Below are positions 45,653 through 54,754 of a DNA stretch of 62,196 bases, piece after piece. Source of the DNA: Moraxella pluranimalium. Lineage in GTDB: Bacteria; Pseudomonadota; Gammaproteobacteria; Pseudomonadales; Moraxellaceae. The stretch spans positions 1 to 62,196 of the forward strand of contig NZ_MUYU01000026.1 in the NCBI RefSeq assembly GCF_002014825.1, read 5' to 3'. Position numbers and translations under genes: made by a program. The notes beneath the pieces were generated by a model, which ran no database searches, was not told the origin of the DNA, and saw only the letters and a list, made by a program, of their open reading frames with translations. Positions within the stretch are counted from its first letter, which is position 1; every line of letters begins with the position of its first letter.

Positions 45653-46438
45653 ATGTTTGTAGATGGTAGTTTGATTGCCAATTATTTTATCATTGGCTTA
45701 ATGGTGCTGATTTTGGCATCGTTCATTGCAGGATATATTGATGCAGTCGCAGGTGGTGCAGGATTGATTTTGGTGCCTGCATTTATGCTTGTAGGTTTGC
45801 CACCGCAGATGGCATTAGGTCAGGAAAAATTGGTCAGCACAATTGGCACTGTTGCCGCTATTAAGAATTTTATCAAAGCCAAATCCATCATCTGGAAGAT
45901 TGTACCGATTGGTATCGTCTCGGCTTTGATTGGTGCATTTTTGGGTGCAAAGGCGATTTTGGTATTTCCAAGCCATGTGATTGAGTATATAATTTTTGCT
46001 TTATTGCCTGTAGGCTTGCTTGCAACTTTATTTAAGGGTAAGATAGCTAAGAATGACCAAAAGCAAGAAATTAAAAAGTCAGCAGTGGCTGTTTTTGTGA
46101 CTTGCTTGATTGTGGGATTTTATGATGGCTTTTTTGGACCCGGTACAGGCAGTATTTTTATTATTGCACTTTATCTAATTAATTCATTGTCATTATTACA
46201 AGCGTCCGCCACATCAAAAATTTTTAATTTTTCGTCTAATATCGGTGCGTTTGTGGCATTTGCATTGGCTGGCAAAATGGCATATATGATTGGCATACCG
46301 ATGGTTTTGGCGAACTTGCTTGGCAATCATTTGGGTAGCTTGCACGCCATTAAATCCGATGGGGCAATCATCAAAAAGGTGCTGATTATCACAGTGGTGT
46401 TGATGATGGCGACTTTGGTTTATCAATTTATTTTTTAA
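45653..46438 (+). CDS. TSUP family (TauE/SafE, YfcA-like) permease
   Basis: 261 residues, about eight membrane helices in two repeats. The first repeat has FIAGYIDAVAGGAGLILVPA and MALGQEKLVSTIGT; the second has VGFYDGFFGPGTGSIFII and SATSKIFNFSSNIGA. These are signatures of the sulfite/sulfur-compound exporter family, close to E. coli YfcA. The transported compound is unknown. Start ATG 45653 behind a strong AAGGAG. It and the SDR gene downstream (21 bases) appear to be an insertion between trpF and trpB. Confidence 0.9.
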   Translation: MFVDGSLIANYFIIGLMVLILASFIAGYIDAVAGGAGLILVPAFMLVGLPPQMALGQEKLVSTIGTVAAIKNFIKAKSIIWKIVPIGIVSALIGAFLGAKAILVFPSHVIEYIIFALLPVGLLATLFKGKIAKNDQKQEIKKSAVAVFVTCLIVGFYDGFFGPGTGSIFIIALYLINSLSLLQASATSKIFNFSSNIGAFVAFALAGKMAYMIGIPMVLANLLGNHLGSLHAIKSDGAIIKKVLIITVVLMMATLVYQFIF

Positions 46439-46459
46439 TCAGACAAGATAGGGGATTTT

Positions 46460-47203
46460 ATGAACATCATCGTAACAGGGGCGACGGCAGGATTTGGCGA
46501 ACAGATTGCCCGTGATTTTGTGGCGGCAGGGCATATCGTCTATGGTACAGGCAGACGCATGGATAAGCTAGATGCTTTGCGCGCTGAGCTTGGTGAGCGA
46601 TTTGTGCCGCTATGCTTTGATGTGTCAGATACTAAAGCGGTGCAGGCAAGCTTATCAGCGATTGATTTGGCGAGCATTGATGTATTGGTGAATAATGCAG
46701 GTCTTGCTTTGGGGCTTGAGCCTGCTCATCGAGCGGATTTGGGTGATTGGCAGACGATGATTGATGTCAATATCAAGGGACTGGTGACAGTGACGCAGAT
46801 TGTGCTACCGTTTATGGTGGCAAATAATGCCGGTACAGTGATTAATATTGGCTCAACGGCGGGTAATCATCCGTATTTTGGTGCCAATGTTTATGGTGCA
46901 AGTAAGGCATTTGTCAAGCAGTTTAGCAATAATCTGCGCGCTGATTTGATTGGCACTCGAGTGCGTGTGACCAATATCGAACCAGGAATGTGCGGCGGTA
47001 CAGAGTTTAGTAATGTCCGCTTTAAGGGTGATGATGATAAAGCGGCAGCCGTCTATACAGGTGTGGAATTTTTGACCGCCAAAGATATTAGCAATACTGT
47101 ACAATGGGTGGTCTCTCAGCCATGGCACGTCAATATCAACTCGATTGAGATGATGCCGACGGCACAGGCTTATGCAGGTTTGGCAGTGGCTCGAGATATT
47201 TAA
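46460..47203 (+). CDS. short-chain dehydrogenase, YdfG-like
   Basis: 247 residues, the length of NADP-dependent 3-hydroxy acid dehydrogenase YdfG. TGATAGFGEQIARDF is the cofactor loop, GTGRRMDKL suggests NADP preference (Arg after Gly), NNAGLALG and the catalytic YGASKAFVKQF (Tyr, Lys) with INIGSTAGN (Ser) complete the SDR site. E. coli YdfG oxidises L-allo-threonine, serine and 3-hydroxypropionate; the substrate here is inferred. Start ATG 46460. 27 bases upstream of trpB. Confidence 0.88.
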   Translation: MNIIVTGATAGFGEQIARDFVAAGHIVYGTGRRMDKLDALRAELGERFVPLCFDVSDTKAVQASLSAIDLASIDVLVNNAGLALGLEPAHRADLGDWQTMIDVNIKGLVTVTQIVLPFMVANNAGTVINIGSTAGNHPYFGANVYGASKAFVKQFSNNLRADLIGTRVRVTNIEPGMCGGTEFSNVRFKGDDDKAAAVYTGVEFLTAKDISNTVQWVVSQPWHVNINSIEMMPTAQAYAGLAVARDI

Positions 47204-47230
47204 TTTTCTTTTAATGATAAGGCAAATGTA

Positions 47231-48445
47231 ATGACAGATGTAGTGAATTATAATAACTATCCTGATGCTGATGGGCATTTTGGTGTGCATGGTGGCCGTT
47301 TTGTGTCTGAGACTTTGATGAAAGCCTTAGAAGAGCTGGAAGTCTTGTATCATCAAGCCAAAGCCAATCCTGAATTTTGGGCGCAGTTTATGGCGGATTT
47401 GACCGATTATGTGGGTCGTCCGACACCGCTGTATCATGCTCGCCGTCTGTCGGATGAGATTGGTGGGGCGCAGATTTATTTTAAGCGTGAAGATTTGAAC
47501 CACACAGGCGCGCACAAAGTAAATAACACCATCGGTCAAGCACTACTTGCCAAAATGAGTGGCAAAAAACGCATCATCGCCGAAACTGGTGCAGGTCAGC
47601 ATGGCGTAGCGACGGCGACGATTGCGGCACGATTGGGGCTTGAATGTATCGTCTATATGGGTGCTGATGATGTCGAACGCCAAAAGATGAATGTCTATCG
47701 GATGCGTCTTTTGGGTGCAACTGTCGTGCCTGTGACCAGTGGATCTCGCACGCTCAAAGATGCGATGAATGAAGCGATGCGTGATTGGGTCGCCAATGTC
47801 GATAGTACCTATTATATCATCGGCACAGTAGCAGGGCCGCATCCGTATCCGCTACTGGTGCGTGATTTTCAGGCGATCATCGGTCGTGAAGCTCGTGTCC
47901 AGCATCTAGAAAAAACAGGCAAACTGCCTGATGCACTCGTGGCGTGCGTTGGTGGCGGTAGTAATGCCATTGGTCTGTTTTATGATTTCTTAAACGACAC
48001 TGAAGTGGCGATGTATGGTGTTGAAGCCAATGGCCTAGGTATCGATACACCGCATCATGCCGCACCGCTACAAGCAGGTCGCATCGGTGTGCTGCATGGC
48101 AATCGTACCTATCTGATGTGTGATGACGAAGGGCAAATCCTAGGTACGCACTCGATCTCAGCAGGGCTGGATTATCCAGGTGTTGGCCCTGAGCATAGTT
48201 TTTTAAAGGACATGAACCGTGTGAACTATGTCGGTGCAACCGATGAAGAAGCCTTGCACGCATTTCGTGAAGTCACCCGCAAAGAAGGCATCATCCCAGC
48301 GCTCGAAAGCTCGCACGCAGTGGCATACGGCATGAAGCTGGCTGCAACGATGCGTCCTGATCAGTCCATCATCGTCAATATGTCAGGTCGTGGTGATAAA
48401 GATCTGCACACGGTAATGAAAGTTGATGGGATTGATGTGGATTGA
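47231..48445 (+). CDS. trpB: tryptophan synthase beta chain
   Basis: PLP enzyme joining indole and serine. 404 residues. [20 protein letters not shown] has the PLP Lys, [19 protein letters not shown] is a substrate loop, and [16 protein letters not shown] binds the PLP phosphate. Start ATG 47231. trpA follows 52 bases downstream, forming the usual alpha2-beta2 pair. The trpB-trpA-accD-folC order is conserved in gammaproteobacteria related to Pseudomonas and Acinetobacter. Confidence 0.98.
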   Translation: MTDVVNYNNYPDADGHFGVHGGRFVSETLMKALEELEVLYHQAKANPEFWAQFMADLTDYVGRPTPLYHARRLSDEIGGAQIYFKREDLNHTGAHKVNNTIGQALLAKMSGKKRIIAETGAGQHGVATATIAARLGLECIVYMGADDVERQKMNVYRMRLLGATVVPVTSGSRTLKDAMNEAMRDWVANVDSTYYIIGTVAGPHPYPLLVRDFQAIIGREARVQHLEKTGKLPDALVACVGGGSNAIGLFYDFLNDTEVAMYGVEANGLGIDTPHHAAPLQAGRIGVLHGNRTYLMCDDEGQILGTHSISAGLDYPGVGPEHSFLKDMNRVNYVGATDEEALHAFREVTRKEGIIPALESSHAVAYGMKLAATMRPDQSIIVNMSGRGDKDLHTVMKVDGIDVD

Positions 48446-48497
48446 TCGGCTTTACGATTAATATAGTTTGGATAACATAGATTAGATTGGAATAATA

Positions 48498-49328
48498 ATG
48501 AAAACCCGTATCGAAACAACCTTTGAAAATCTCAAAGCCCAAAATAAAAAAGCCCTAATTCCCTATATCATGGCAGGTGATCCACACCCCTTGGTGACGG
48601 TGGATTTGATGCACAAGCTTGTGGCGCATGGGGCGGACATCATCGAAGTTGGCTTGCCATTTAGCGATCCGATGGCAGATGGTCCTGTGATTGCTCACGC
48701 TGCTGAGCGCGCCTTGGCAGCAGGCACAAGCACCCGTGATGCCATCGAGATGGTGCGAGAATTTCGTAAGACCAACACCGCCACACCTGTGCTTGTGATG
48801 GGCTATCTAAACCCTGTTGAAATCATTGGCTATGATGCCTTTAGCGATCTATGTGCTGATGCTGGTGTGGATGCGATTTTGATGGTGGATCTGCCACCAA
48901 AAGAAGCAGGCGATTTTCCAAAGAAACTCACCGCACGCACTGATAATCCAATGAATCAAATTTTCCTGCTGTCACCGACCACTGAAGCGGCTCGCCGCGC
49001 CAAAGTGATTGAGGACTGTAGCGGATTTATCTATTATGTCTCGCTAAAAGGCGTCACAGGCTCAGCGAGTCTAGATGTGGCAGCGGTCTCTGAACAAGTC
49101 CAAAAAATCAAAGCCGAAACTGACATCCCTGTGTGTGTCGGCTTTGGTATTCGTGATGGCGCATCTGCCAAGGCGTTGGGTGCGGTGGCAGATGGGGTGA
49201 TTGTCGGCAGTGAGCTTGTTAAAAACTTTGCCAATATCGATGCATCCGATGAGCAAGCAGTTGCCGCCGCCATTGATCAGCTACTTGCCAAGATGGATGA
49301 GCTAAAATCGGCACTGGCAGAAGTGTAA
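48498..49328 (+). CDS. trpA: tryptophan synthase alpha chain
   Basis: Cleaves indole-3-glycerol phosphate to indole, which is channelled to TrpB. 276 residues, TIM barrel. IPYIMAGDPHP, DIIEVGLPFSDPMADGPVI (catalytic Glu and substrate loop), ILMVDLPPKEAGDF (catalytic Asp) and VCVGFGIRDGASAKAL are diagnostic. Start ATG 48498. Probably co-transcribed with trpB; a 179-base gap with its own promoter-like elements separates it from accD. Confidence 0.98.
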   Translation: MKTRIETTFENLKAQNKKALIPYIMAGDPHPLVTVDLMHKLVAHGADIIEVGLPFSDPMADGPVIAHAAERALAAGTSTRDAIEMVREFRKTNTATPVLVMGYLNPVEIIGYDAFSDLCADAGVDAILMVDLPPKEAGDFPKKLTARTDNPMNQIFLLSPTTEAARRAKVIEDCSGFIYYVSLKGVTGSASLDVAAVSEQVQKIKAETDIPVCVGFGIRDGASAKALGAVADGVIVGSELVKNFANIDASDEQAVAAAIDQLLAKMDELKSALAEV

Positions 49329-49449
49329 TCGATTTATTCAGCTTGTCTGAGCTATCAAAAGATGGTTGATTGTGTGATTTTTGCAAATTTACCCAAAAAT
49401 TTACCATCTTTTGCAAAATCACTTTGCCAAAATCGATTTACAAGTGTAA

Positions 49450-49492
49450 ACTATATGACAATCATTGGGTGCGCCCAATTTGACACTATAGT
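49450..49492. promoter_or_regulatory. dyad element directly upstream of accD
   Basis: ATTGGG-TGCG-CCCAAT at 49464-49479 is nested inside outer inverted arms ACTATA (49450-49455) and TATAGT (49487-49492). It ends 15 bases before the accD ATG. It could be an operator or a 5' UTR hairpin. No known regulator motif was recognised. Confidence 0.45.
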
Positions 49493-49507
49493 AAAAAGGA
49501 AAATCAC

Positions 49508-50392
49508 ATGAGCCAAAGCGAAACTGCCACCGAGCCAACCATCTGGCTAAAGCGCGCTGTCCCTGGTATCAAGCAAACCACTGTACCGACTTTGACAGCG
49601 GTAGAGACTGAGCCATCGACTGAGTGCCCTGAGTGCCATTCTCTGACCACTAATACAGCACTGATTTTGAATCAATATGTTTGCCCTGAGTGCGACCATC
49701 ATCTGACCATGACGGCTCGTAAGCGTCTAGAATGGTTCTTTGATAGCGTGGATGCTGAGCTTGGTCAAGAGTTCACCACAGGCAATCCGCTGAATTTCGT
49801 TGATTCTAAGCCGTATCCTGAGCGTATGAAAGAAGCGCAGACCAAGACAGGTGAGTCTGAGGGCTTAGTGGTGATGGCAGGTAAACTTAAGAATCTGGAT
49901 GTCATTGCTTGTGCGTTTGATTTTCGCTTTATGGGCGGTTCGATGGGCTCAGTGGTGGGTGATCGATTTGTCCAAGCTGCCGAAAAAGCCTTGGCAGAGC
50001 GTAAGCCACTGGTCTGTTTTGCTGCATCAGGTGGTGCGCGTATGCAAGAGGGCTTATTATCTCTCATGCAGATGGCTCGCACCAGTGCTGCGATTGAGCG
50101 TCTAAGATTGGCTGGCGTGCCTTATGTGGTGATCCTAACCAATCCTGTTTATGGCGGGGTGACAGCAAGTCTTGCCATGCTTGGTGATGTACATATCGCT
50201 GAGCCTAAGGCGATGATTGGCTTTGCAGGTAAGCGAGTGATCGAACAGACGGTGCGTGAAGTGCTTGATGAGCCGTTCCAGCGTGCTGAATTTTTGCTCG
50301 AAAAAGGCACGGTGGATATGGTGGTGCATCGTCATCAGCTGATTGATACCACGCATCGCATTTTGGCAAAATTATCCAAAGCCGCTGCATAA
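49508..50392 (+). CDS. accD: acetyl-CoA carboxylase carboxyltransferase beta subunit
   Basis: Transfers carboxyl from biotin to acetyl-CoA with AccA, the committing step of fatty acid synthesis. 294 residues. The N-terminal zinc ribbon is CPECHSL...CPECDHH (about 38-60), which also binds accD mRNA in E. coli. The crotonase-fold core carries FMGGSMGSVVGDRF, ASGGARMQEGLLSLMQM and IGFAGKRVIEQTV. Start ATG 49508 with AAAGGAAAATCAC. The complex needs biotinylated AccB; an accB of foreign type is at the far end of the window. Confidence 0.98.
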   Translation: MSQSETATEPTIWLKRAVPGIKQTTVPTLTAVETEPSTECPECHSLTTNTALILNQYVCPECDHHLTMTARKRLEWFFDSVDAELGQEFTTGNPLNFVDSKPYPERMKEAQTKTGESEGLVVMAGKLKNLDVIACAFDFRFMGGSMGSVVGDRFVQAAEKALAERKPLVCFAASGGARMQEGLLSLMQMARTSAAIERLRLAGVPYVVILTNPVYGGVTASLAMLGDVHIAEPKAMIGFAGKRVIEQTVREVLDEPFQRAEFLLEKGTVDMVVHRHQLIDTTHRILAKLSKAAA

Positions 50393-50404
50393 GCTTAGCA
50401 ATAC

Positions 50405-50437
50405 AACACCCAAGACCGATGGTTTTGGGTGTTTTGT
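50405..50437 (+). terminator. terminator between accD and folC
   Basis: AACACCCAA-GACCGATGGT-TTTGGGTGTT followed by TTGTTG. It may allow read-through to folC. Confidence 0.7.
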
Positions 50438-50491
50438 TGTGTTTGGGCGAGGATAAGTTTACAATATGCCAAAATTTTTGGAAAAATTCAC

Positions 50492-51820
50492 ATGAGCGCA
50501 AAAAATCTTAGCCAATGGCTCACCTATATGGGCAGTATCCATGTATCCGCCATCGATATGGGGCTTGAGCGGGTATTGCCAGTTGCCAAGCGATTGGGTG
50601 TGTTAAAGGCAGATTTAAAAAAGAAGCCAACGATCTTTACTGTCGCAGGCACTAATGGCAAAGGCTCAACCACAGCGACCATCGCCGCCATCTGCCAAAG
50701 TGCGGGGCTAAAGACTGCATTGTATCAATCACCGCATTTGGTATCATTCACTGAGCGAGTGCGGATTGATGGCATTGAGGCGAGTGATGAGGCGTTGATT
50801 TTGGCATTTGAAGCGGTGGAGTCGGCTCGTCTGGCTGAGGGCTTGTCATTGTCGTTTTTTGAGATGACGACTTTGGCGGCATTTTGGCTGTTCAAGCAGG
50901 CAGACTGTGATGTTTGGGTGCTTGAGATTGGGCTAGGCGGACGATTGGATGTGGTCAATATCATCGATCCTGATGTGGCGGTGATTACCAACATTGGCAT
51001 CGATCATGTGGATTGGCTGGGTGATGATATCGAAAAAATCGGTGCCGAAAAAGCCGGTATCATCCGTGATGGTATCCCTGTGATTTTGGGCGATGATGTC
51101 ATGCCTGATAGTGTGCACAAGGTTGCGGCGGCGCACGATGCCCAAGTGTATCAGTTTGGCAAGGATTTTACTTATACGCTAGGTGCTGATACTGGTGCTG
51201 ATGACTGGATTTATAGCAGTGCATCACTGACAGCACGACTGCCTGTGCCAAAGCTATCACTACATAATGCGGTCAATGCGGTGAGTGCGATTTTGGCAAG
51301 TGATTTGCCGATTACGACGGTGCAGATTGCTGATGGCTTATCCAAAGTGGCATTGGCAGGGCGATTTGACCAACGGGTCATCAATCAGCGTCAGTGGATT
51401 TTTGATGTTGCGCATAATGAAGATGGTATTAAATTTTTATTAAAACAGCTTACGATAGCATGGCAACAACACCTAGCCAAGCACCCTGATGCCAAGCTGT
51501 ATTTCTTATTCTCGATGCTTGGGGATAAGGATGTCTCCGCCGTACTTAAGCAAATCGAGCAGGCGACAGCCGATGGACTGCTACCATTTGCACACTGGCA
51601 TACGGCAGCCATCAGCCATGAGCGGGCGATGGATATCGAGACGCTGACTGCCATCATGCAGGCGTGTGTGCCTGATATTGATATGGTGGTGTATGAGAAT
51701 TTGGATGCGGCGACTTTTGGGGTGATTGACAGTAGCTCGGCTGTGGATTTGATTGTGGCGTTTGGGTCGTTTCATACCATTGGTGAGAGCTTGGTGGCAC
51801 TGCTTGGCAGACCGTATTGA
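50492..51820 (+). CDS. folC: bifunctional dihydrofolate synthase/folylpolyglutamate synthase
   Basis: Mur-ligase-like enzyme adding glutamate to dihydropteroate and folates. 442 residues. The P-loop is AGTNGKGSTTATIAAI (about 54-69), followed by the substrate loop TALYQSPHLVSFTERVRIDG, WVLEIGLGGRLDVVN, and ITNIGIDHVDWLG (metal-binding His). FDVAHNEDG in the C-terminal half is typical. I use ATG 50492 (MSAKNLSQWL); the open frame extends 21 codons upstream through the accD terminator. Followed by the dedD-like gene, as in E. coli. Confidence 0.97.
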   Translation: MSAKNLSQWLTYMGSIHVSAIDMGLERVLPVAKRLGVLKADLKKKPTIFTVAGTNGKGSTTATIAAICQSAGLKTALYQSPHLVSFTERVRIDGIEASDEALILAFEAVESARLAEGLSLSFFEMTTLAAFWLFKQADCDVWVLEIGLGGRLDVVNIIDPDVAVITNIGIDHVDWLGDDIEKIGAEKAGIIRDGIPVILGDDVMPDSVHKVAAAHDAQVYQFGKDFTYTLGADTGADDWIYSSASLTARLPVPKLSLHNAVNAVSAILASDLPITTVQIADGLSKVALAGRFDQRVINQRQWIFDVAHNEDGIKFLLKQLTIAWQQHLAKHPDAKLYFLFSMLGDKDVSAVLKQIEQATADGLLPFAHWHTAAISHERAMDIETLTAIMQACVPDIDMVVYENLDAATFGVIDSSSAVDLIVAFGSFHTIGESLVALLGRPY

Positions 51821-51990
51821 TGCAACTTATGCGTTTTTGTAAGCAATTGTTTGATTTTGGCATACAAATAAAAATCAGTCACATTTAGCCATTGACAATA
51901 TTGCTTAAAAGGTATATTTTTAACTGTTATTTTGACAATTGCCCAATGACGATAGGTCGGGTATTGTAAATTGGTTTAATGGGGTATGTA

Positions 51991-53214
51991 ATGATTTCAA
52001 AACAGGTGTTATTAGGCATCTCTTTGGTATTAGGTGGTAGTGTTGTTTTTTATGCCTTGGCAAAAAATGATAATCAAGCCGAGCAGGATACTGCTGCCCA
52101 AGTTGCAAAAACCAATCAAGTGGCAAAGCCGGTTGTTCAGCCATTGACTGCTGATGTGGCAACCGAAGAAAAGCTACTTGCCCAAAAACAAAAAGAGCGT
52201 GAGGCACACACCGAACAGCTGCAAAAACATACCGAACAGCTACTTGCTGAGCAAGAAAAAGCCCGTCAAAATGCCATCAACAAAGCCAATGCTGAGGCAA
52301 ATGGCACTACGGCTGAAACTGTACCAACAACTGGCACATCAGCATCACAAAGCGAGCTGATTGCGGCGCCGACGGTACAAACTCGACCTGAAGCCATCGA
52401 AGCTGCTCGCAAGGCTGAAGAGGCTAAGCTGGCTGCTGAGGCTGCCAAAAAAGCCGAGCAAGCTCAATTGCTTGCATCAAGCACCACCCAAAAGACCGAA
52501 CAGGCTAAGGCCGATACAGCCAAAGCTGAGGCTGCAAAAAAAGCGGAAGCGGATAAGCAGGCTGAGGCCGCCAAAAAAGCAGAAGCTGCTAAAAAGGCAG
52601 AAGCCGCCAAGAAAGCCGAACAAGCCAAAAAAGCTGAGGCTGCCAAAGCTGAGCAAGCCAAAAAACCAGCCAAAGGCGGACAATATCAGGTCAAAAGCGG
52701 TGATAGCCTATCGGCAATTGCAAGCCGCCATGGTGTCTCAGCGGCAGCATTGGCTCAAGCCAATGGTATGTCCACAACAGATATGTTAAAAGAAGGCCGT
52801 GTACTTGTCCTACCTGCCAATGCCAAAGCGGTTAAGCAAACACAGCCTGCCAAGCAAACCGAACAAAGCAAAAAAACCGACACCAAAAAAGAAACCAAAC
52901 AAAGTGCTAAGCAAGAGGCAAAAACCGAAAAAAAGACGGATAAGCAAGCCGCTGCCAAAAACACCCAAAATCCACAAATGTCAGGCAGATATACCGTGCA
53001 AGTCGCCATCAGCCCTGACAAAGCCAAAGTGGATGCTGTGGTCAAGCAGTACAAAGCTGCTGGCTATAAGGTAACCACGACCAATACCAGCAAAGGCGTG
53101 CGTGTCGTCGTCGGTAACGAAAAGACCGCCGAAGGAGCAAAGGCACTGCGTAATAAGATTAACAGTGATAGCCGTGTCAATTCTAACGGTGCATTTATCC
53201 ATCAAGTCCAATAA
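51991..53214 (+). CDS. DedD-like protein with LysM and SPOR domains
   Basis: 407 residues from the ATG giving MISKQVLLG. A membrane helix (about 6-24) is followed by a long charged, Ala/Lys/Glu-rich helical repeat (about 45-225, many AAKKAEA units). A LysM domain (YQVKSGDSLSAIASRHGVSA, about 228-272), a second Lys-rich linker, and a C-terminal SPOR domain (YTVQVAISPDKAKVDAVV, about 330-407) complete it. Both end domains bind peptidoglycan, SPOR preferring denuded septal glycan. Position after accD-folC equals dedD of E. coli, but the LysM domain and TolA-like helix are additions. Confidence 0.85.
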   Translation: MISKQVLLGISLVLGGSVVFYALAKNDNQAEQDTAAQVAKTNQVAKPVVQPLTADVATEEKLLAQKQKEREAHTEQLQKHTEQLLAEQEKARQNAINKANAEANGTTAETVPTTGTSASQSELIAAPTVQTRPEAIEAARKAEEAKLAAEAAKKAEQAQLLASSTTQKTEQAKADTAKAEAAKKAEADKQAEAAKKAEAAKKAEAAKKAEQAKKAEAAKAEQAKKPAKGGQYQVKSGDSLSAIASRHGVSAAALAQANGMSTTDMLKEGRVLVLPANAKAVKQTQPAKQTEQSKKTDTKKETKQSAKQEAKTEKKTDKQAAAKNTQNPQMSGRYTVQVAISPDKAKVDAVVKQYKAAGYKVTTTNTSKGVRVVVGNEKTAEGAKALRNKINSDSRVNSNGAFIHQVQ

Positions 53215-53231
53215 TCCCAAGCTATTTGCGC

Positions 53232-53259
53232 AAAAGCACGGTGTTTGCCGTGCTTTTTG
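53232..53259 (+). terminator. terminator of the dedD-like gene
   Basis: AAAAGCACGG-TGTTTG-CCGTGCTTTTTG. Confidence 0.85.
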
Positions 53260-53278
53260 TTATTTTTGAGAGTGAGTT

Positions 53279-53782
53279 ATGAGTATTTGGCAAATCGGCT
53301 TGGCACTGCTTGCCGTGATGATTATCCTATGGCTATGTCGCCCAAAATCCAAGAAAATCAAAGGCGACGATATGCCCGTCTGGCCCTTTGAGCCGATGCC
53401 TTTGATGACTGATAGCGAAGTGTTATTTTATAAAAAATTAAAAATGGCATTGCCAGAGTTTCATCTGTTTGGGCAAGTGCAGCTATCTCGAATGATTGAG
53501 CCGACCGAAGATGTGGCGGACGAACGCCAATTTTGGTTCAATCGTGTCTGTCGCCAAAGCGTAGATTATGCGCTGGTCGATGACGACTTGCAGACGGTGC
53601 TGGCTGCCATTGAGCTCGATGATTGGACACATGAGAGCAAGGCTCGCCAAAAACAAGATGCCAAAAAAGACAAGGCGCTCGCCAGTGCGGGCATTCCGAT
53701 TATCCGCTTTCATGCCGAAAAAATGCCATCAGCACAGATGATTCGCCAAGAAGTGCTTGATGTGTTGCGTGCATATCGATAA
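53279..53782 (+). CDS. DUF2726 domain protein
   Basis: 167 residues. A membrane helix at about 4-20 (IGLALLAVMIILWL) anchors a cytoplasmic domain. That domain matches DUF2726, which has a restriction-endonuclease-like fold: ALPEFHLFGQVQLSRMI, YALVDDDLQTVLAAIELDD and a basic HESKARQKQDAKKDKAL. The D...E-x-D/x-K layout suggests a nuclease-like core, but activity is unproven for the family. Start ATG 53279. Alone by spacing, with 132 bases before the crotonase gene. Confidence 0.8.
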   Translation: MSIWQIGLALLAVMIILWLCRPKSKKIKGDDMPVWPFEPMPLMTDSEVLFYKKLKMALPEFHLFGQVQLSRMIEPTEDVADERQFWFNRVCRQSVDYALVDDDLQTVLAAIELDDWTHESKARQKQDAKKDKALASAGIPIIRFHAEKMPSAQMIRQEVLDVLRAYR

Positions 53783-53914
53783 GCACATGATGACTGTGCG
53801 GTCTGATTTTTGACTTGGCTGTGATGGCGTGGCTTGGCATACTAAGTGGCTAATGAGATGAATATTATCAATAAAAATTAGCACAATTGATAATACAGAT
53901 TAAAGGAATATGCA

Positions 53915-54709
53915 ATGACAACTTACCAAACCATCACAACAGCCATCAGCCAAGATGTGATGACCATCACGCTCAATCGCCCCGAGAAGAAAAACGCCCT
54001 AAGCTTTGTGATGATGGATGAGCTGATTCATCTTGCCAAAACCTTAAAAAAGAACAAAACGCTCAAGGCGGTGATGATTACCGGTAGTGGTAGTGATTTT
54101 TGTTCGGGACTGGATTTGGCGGATTTAAATAATTCTAAAAATCTGCTCAACGCATCTTATCAGCTGATTAAACCTACGCCAAGCAAATTTCAACAAGTTT
54201 GCCTAATTTGGCAAAGCTTGCCGATGCCTGTGATTGCCGTGATTCAAGGCGTCTGTGTCGGCGGTGGTCTGCAATTGGCACTGGGTGCGGATATTCGCAT
54301 CGCCCATCCTGATGCGAGATTCTCGGTGCTAGAAGCCAAATGGGGCTTGGTGGCTGATATGGGCATCACGCATACGGCACGTGCGATTGCTAAAGATAAG
54401 CTTGCTAAGCTTGCGATGACTGCTGAGATTGTCGATGCCAAGACAGCGCTTGATGATGGGCTTGTGACGATGATTGATGATGAGCCGTCAGCAAGGGCAA
54501 ATCAGCTGATTGCTGATATCAGTAGCCGTTCGTCTGATGCGGTGCTCGCTGCCAAGCGTGTTATCCATGCTCGTACGCCGATGAATTATCTGACGCTGTA
54601 TCAAGAAAAGCTGTGGCAAATCCGCCTAATGCTCGGCTATAACCGCAAGCTTGCCATCAAAAAAGCCAAGGATAATACGGTGCAATTTGTTAAACGGCAG
54701 TTTGGGTAA
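53915..54709 (+). CDS. enoyl-CoA hydratase/isomerase family protein
   Basis: 264 residues, crotonase fold. ITLNRPEKKNALSFVMMDEL at the N-terminus, oxyanion-hole segments GSGSDFCSGLDLADL and GVCVGGGLQLALGADIRIA, and FSVLEAKWGLVADMG are standard. The catalytic position after the second oxyanion segment is occupied by a pattern closer to isomerases or decarboxylases than to crotonase Glu-Glu. The exact acyl-CoA reaction is not deducible. Start ATG 53915 after AAAGGAATATGCA. Confidence 0.88.
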   Translation: MTTYQTITTAISQDVMTITLNRPEKKNALSFVMMDELIHLAKTLKKNKTLKAVMITGSGSDFCSGLDLADLNNSKNLLNASYQLIKPTPSKFQQVCLIWQSLPMPVIAVIQGVCVGGGLQLALGADIRIAHPDARFSVLEAKWGLVADMGITHTARAIAKDKLAKLAMTAEIVDAKTALDDGLVTMIDDEPSARANQLIADISSRSSDAVLAAKRVIHARTPMNYLTLYQEKLWQIRLMLGYNRKLAIKKAKDNTVQFVKRQFG

Positions 54710-54722
54710 GAGTTATCAATTA

Positions 54723-54748
54723 AAAAGCCCTTTGTTGCAAAGGGCTTT
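54723..54748. terminator. bidirectional terminator
   Basis: AAAGCCCTTTG-TTG-CAAAGGGCTTT between the converging crotonase gene and the secreted paralogue. Confidence 0.85.
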
Positions 54749-54754
54749 GGTGTA

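Noticed and set aside
47877..48263. 128-codon minus-strand frame inside trpB
   Set aside because: Antisense to conserved trpB sequence, His/Ser-rich composition typical of a shadow.
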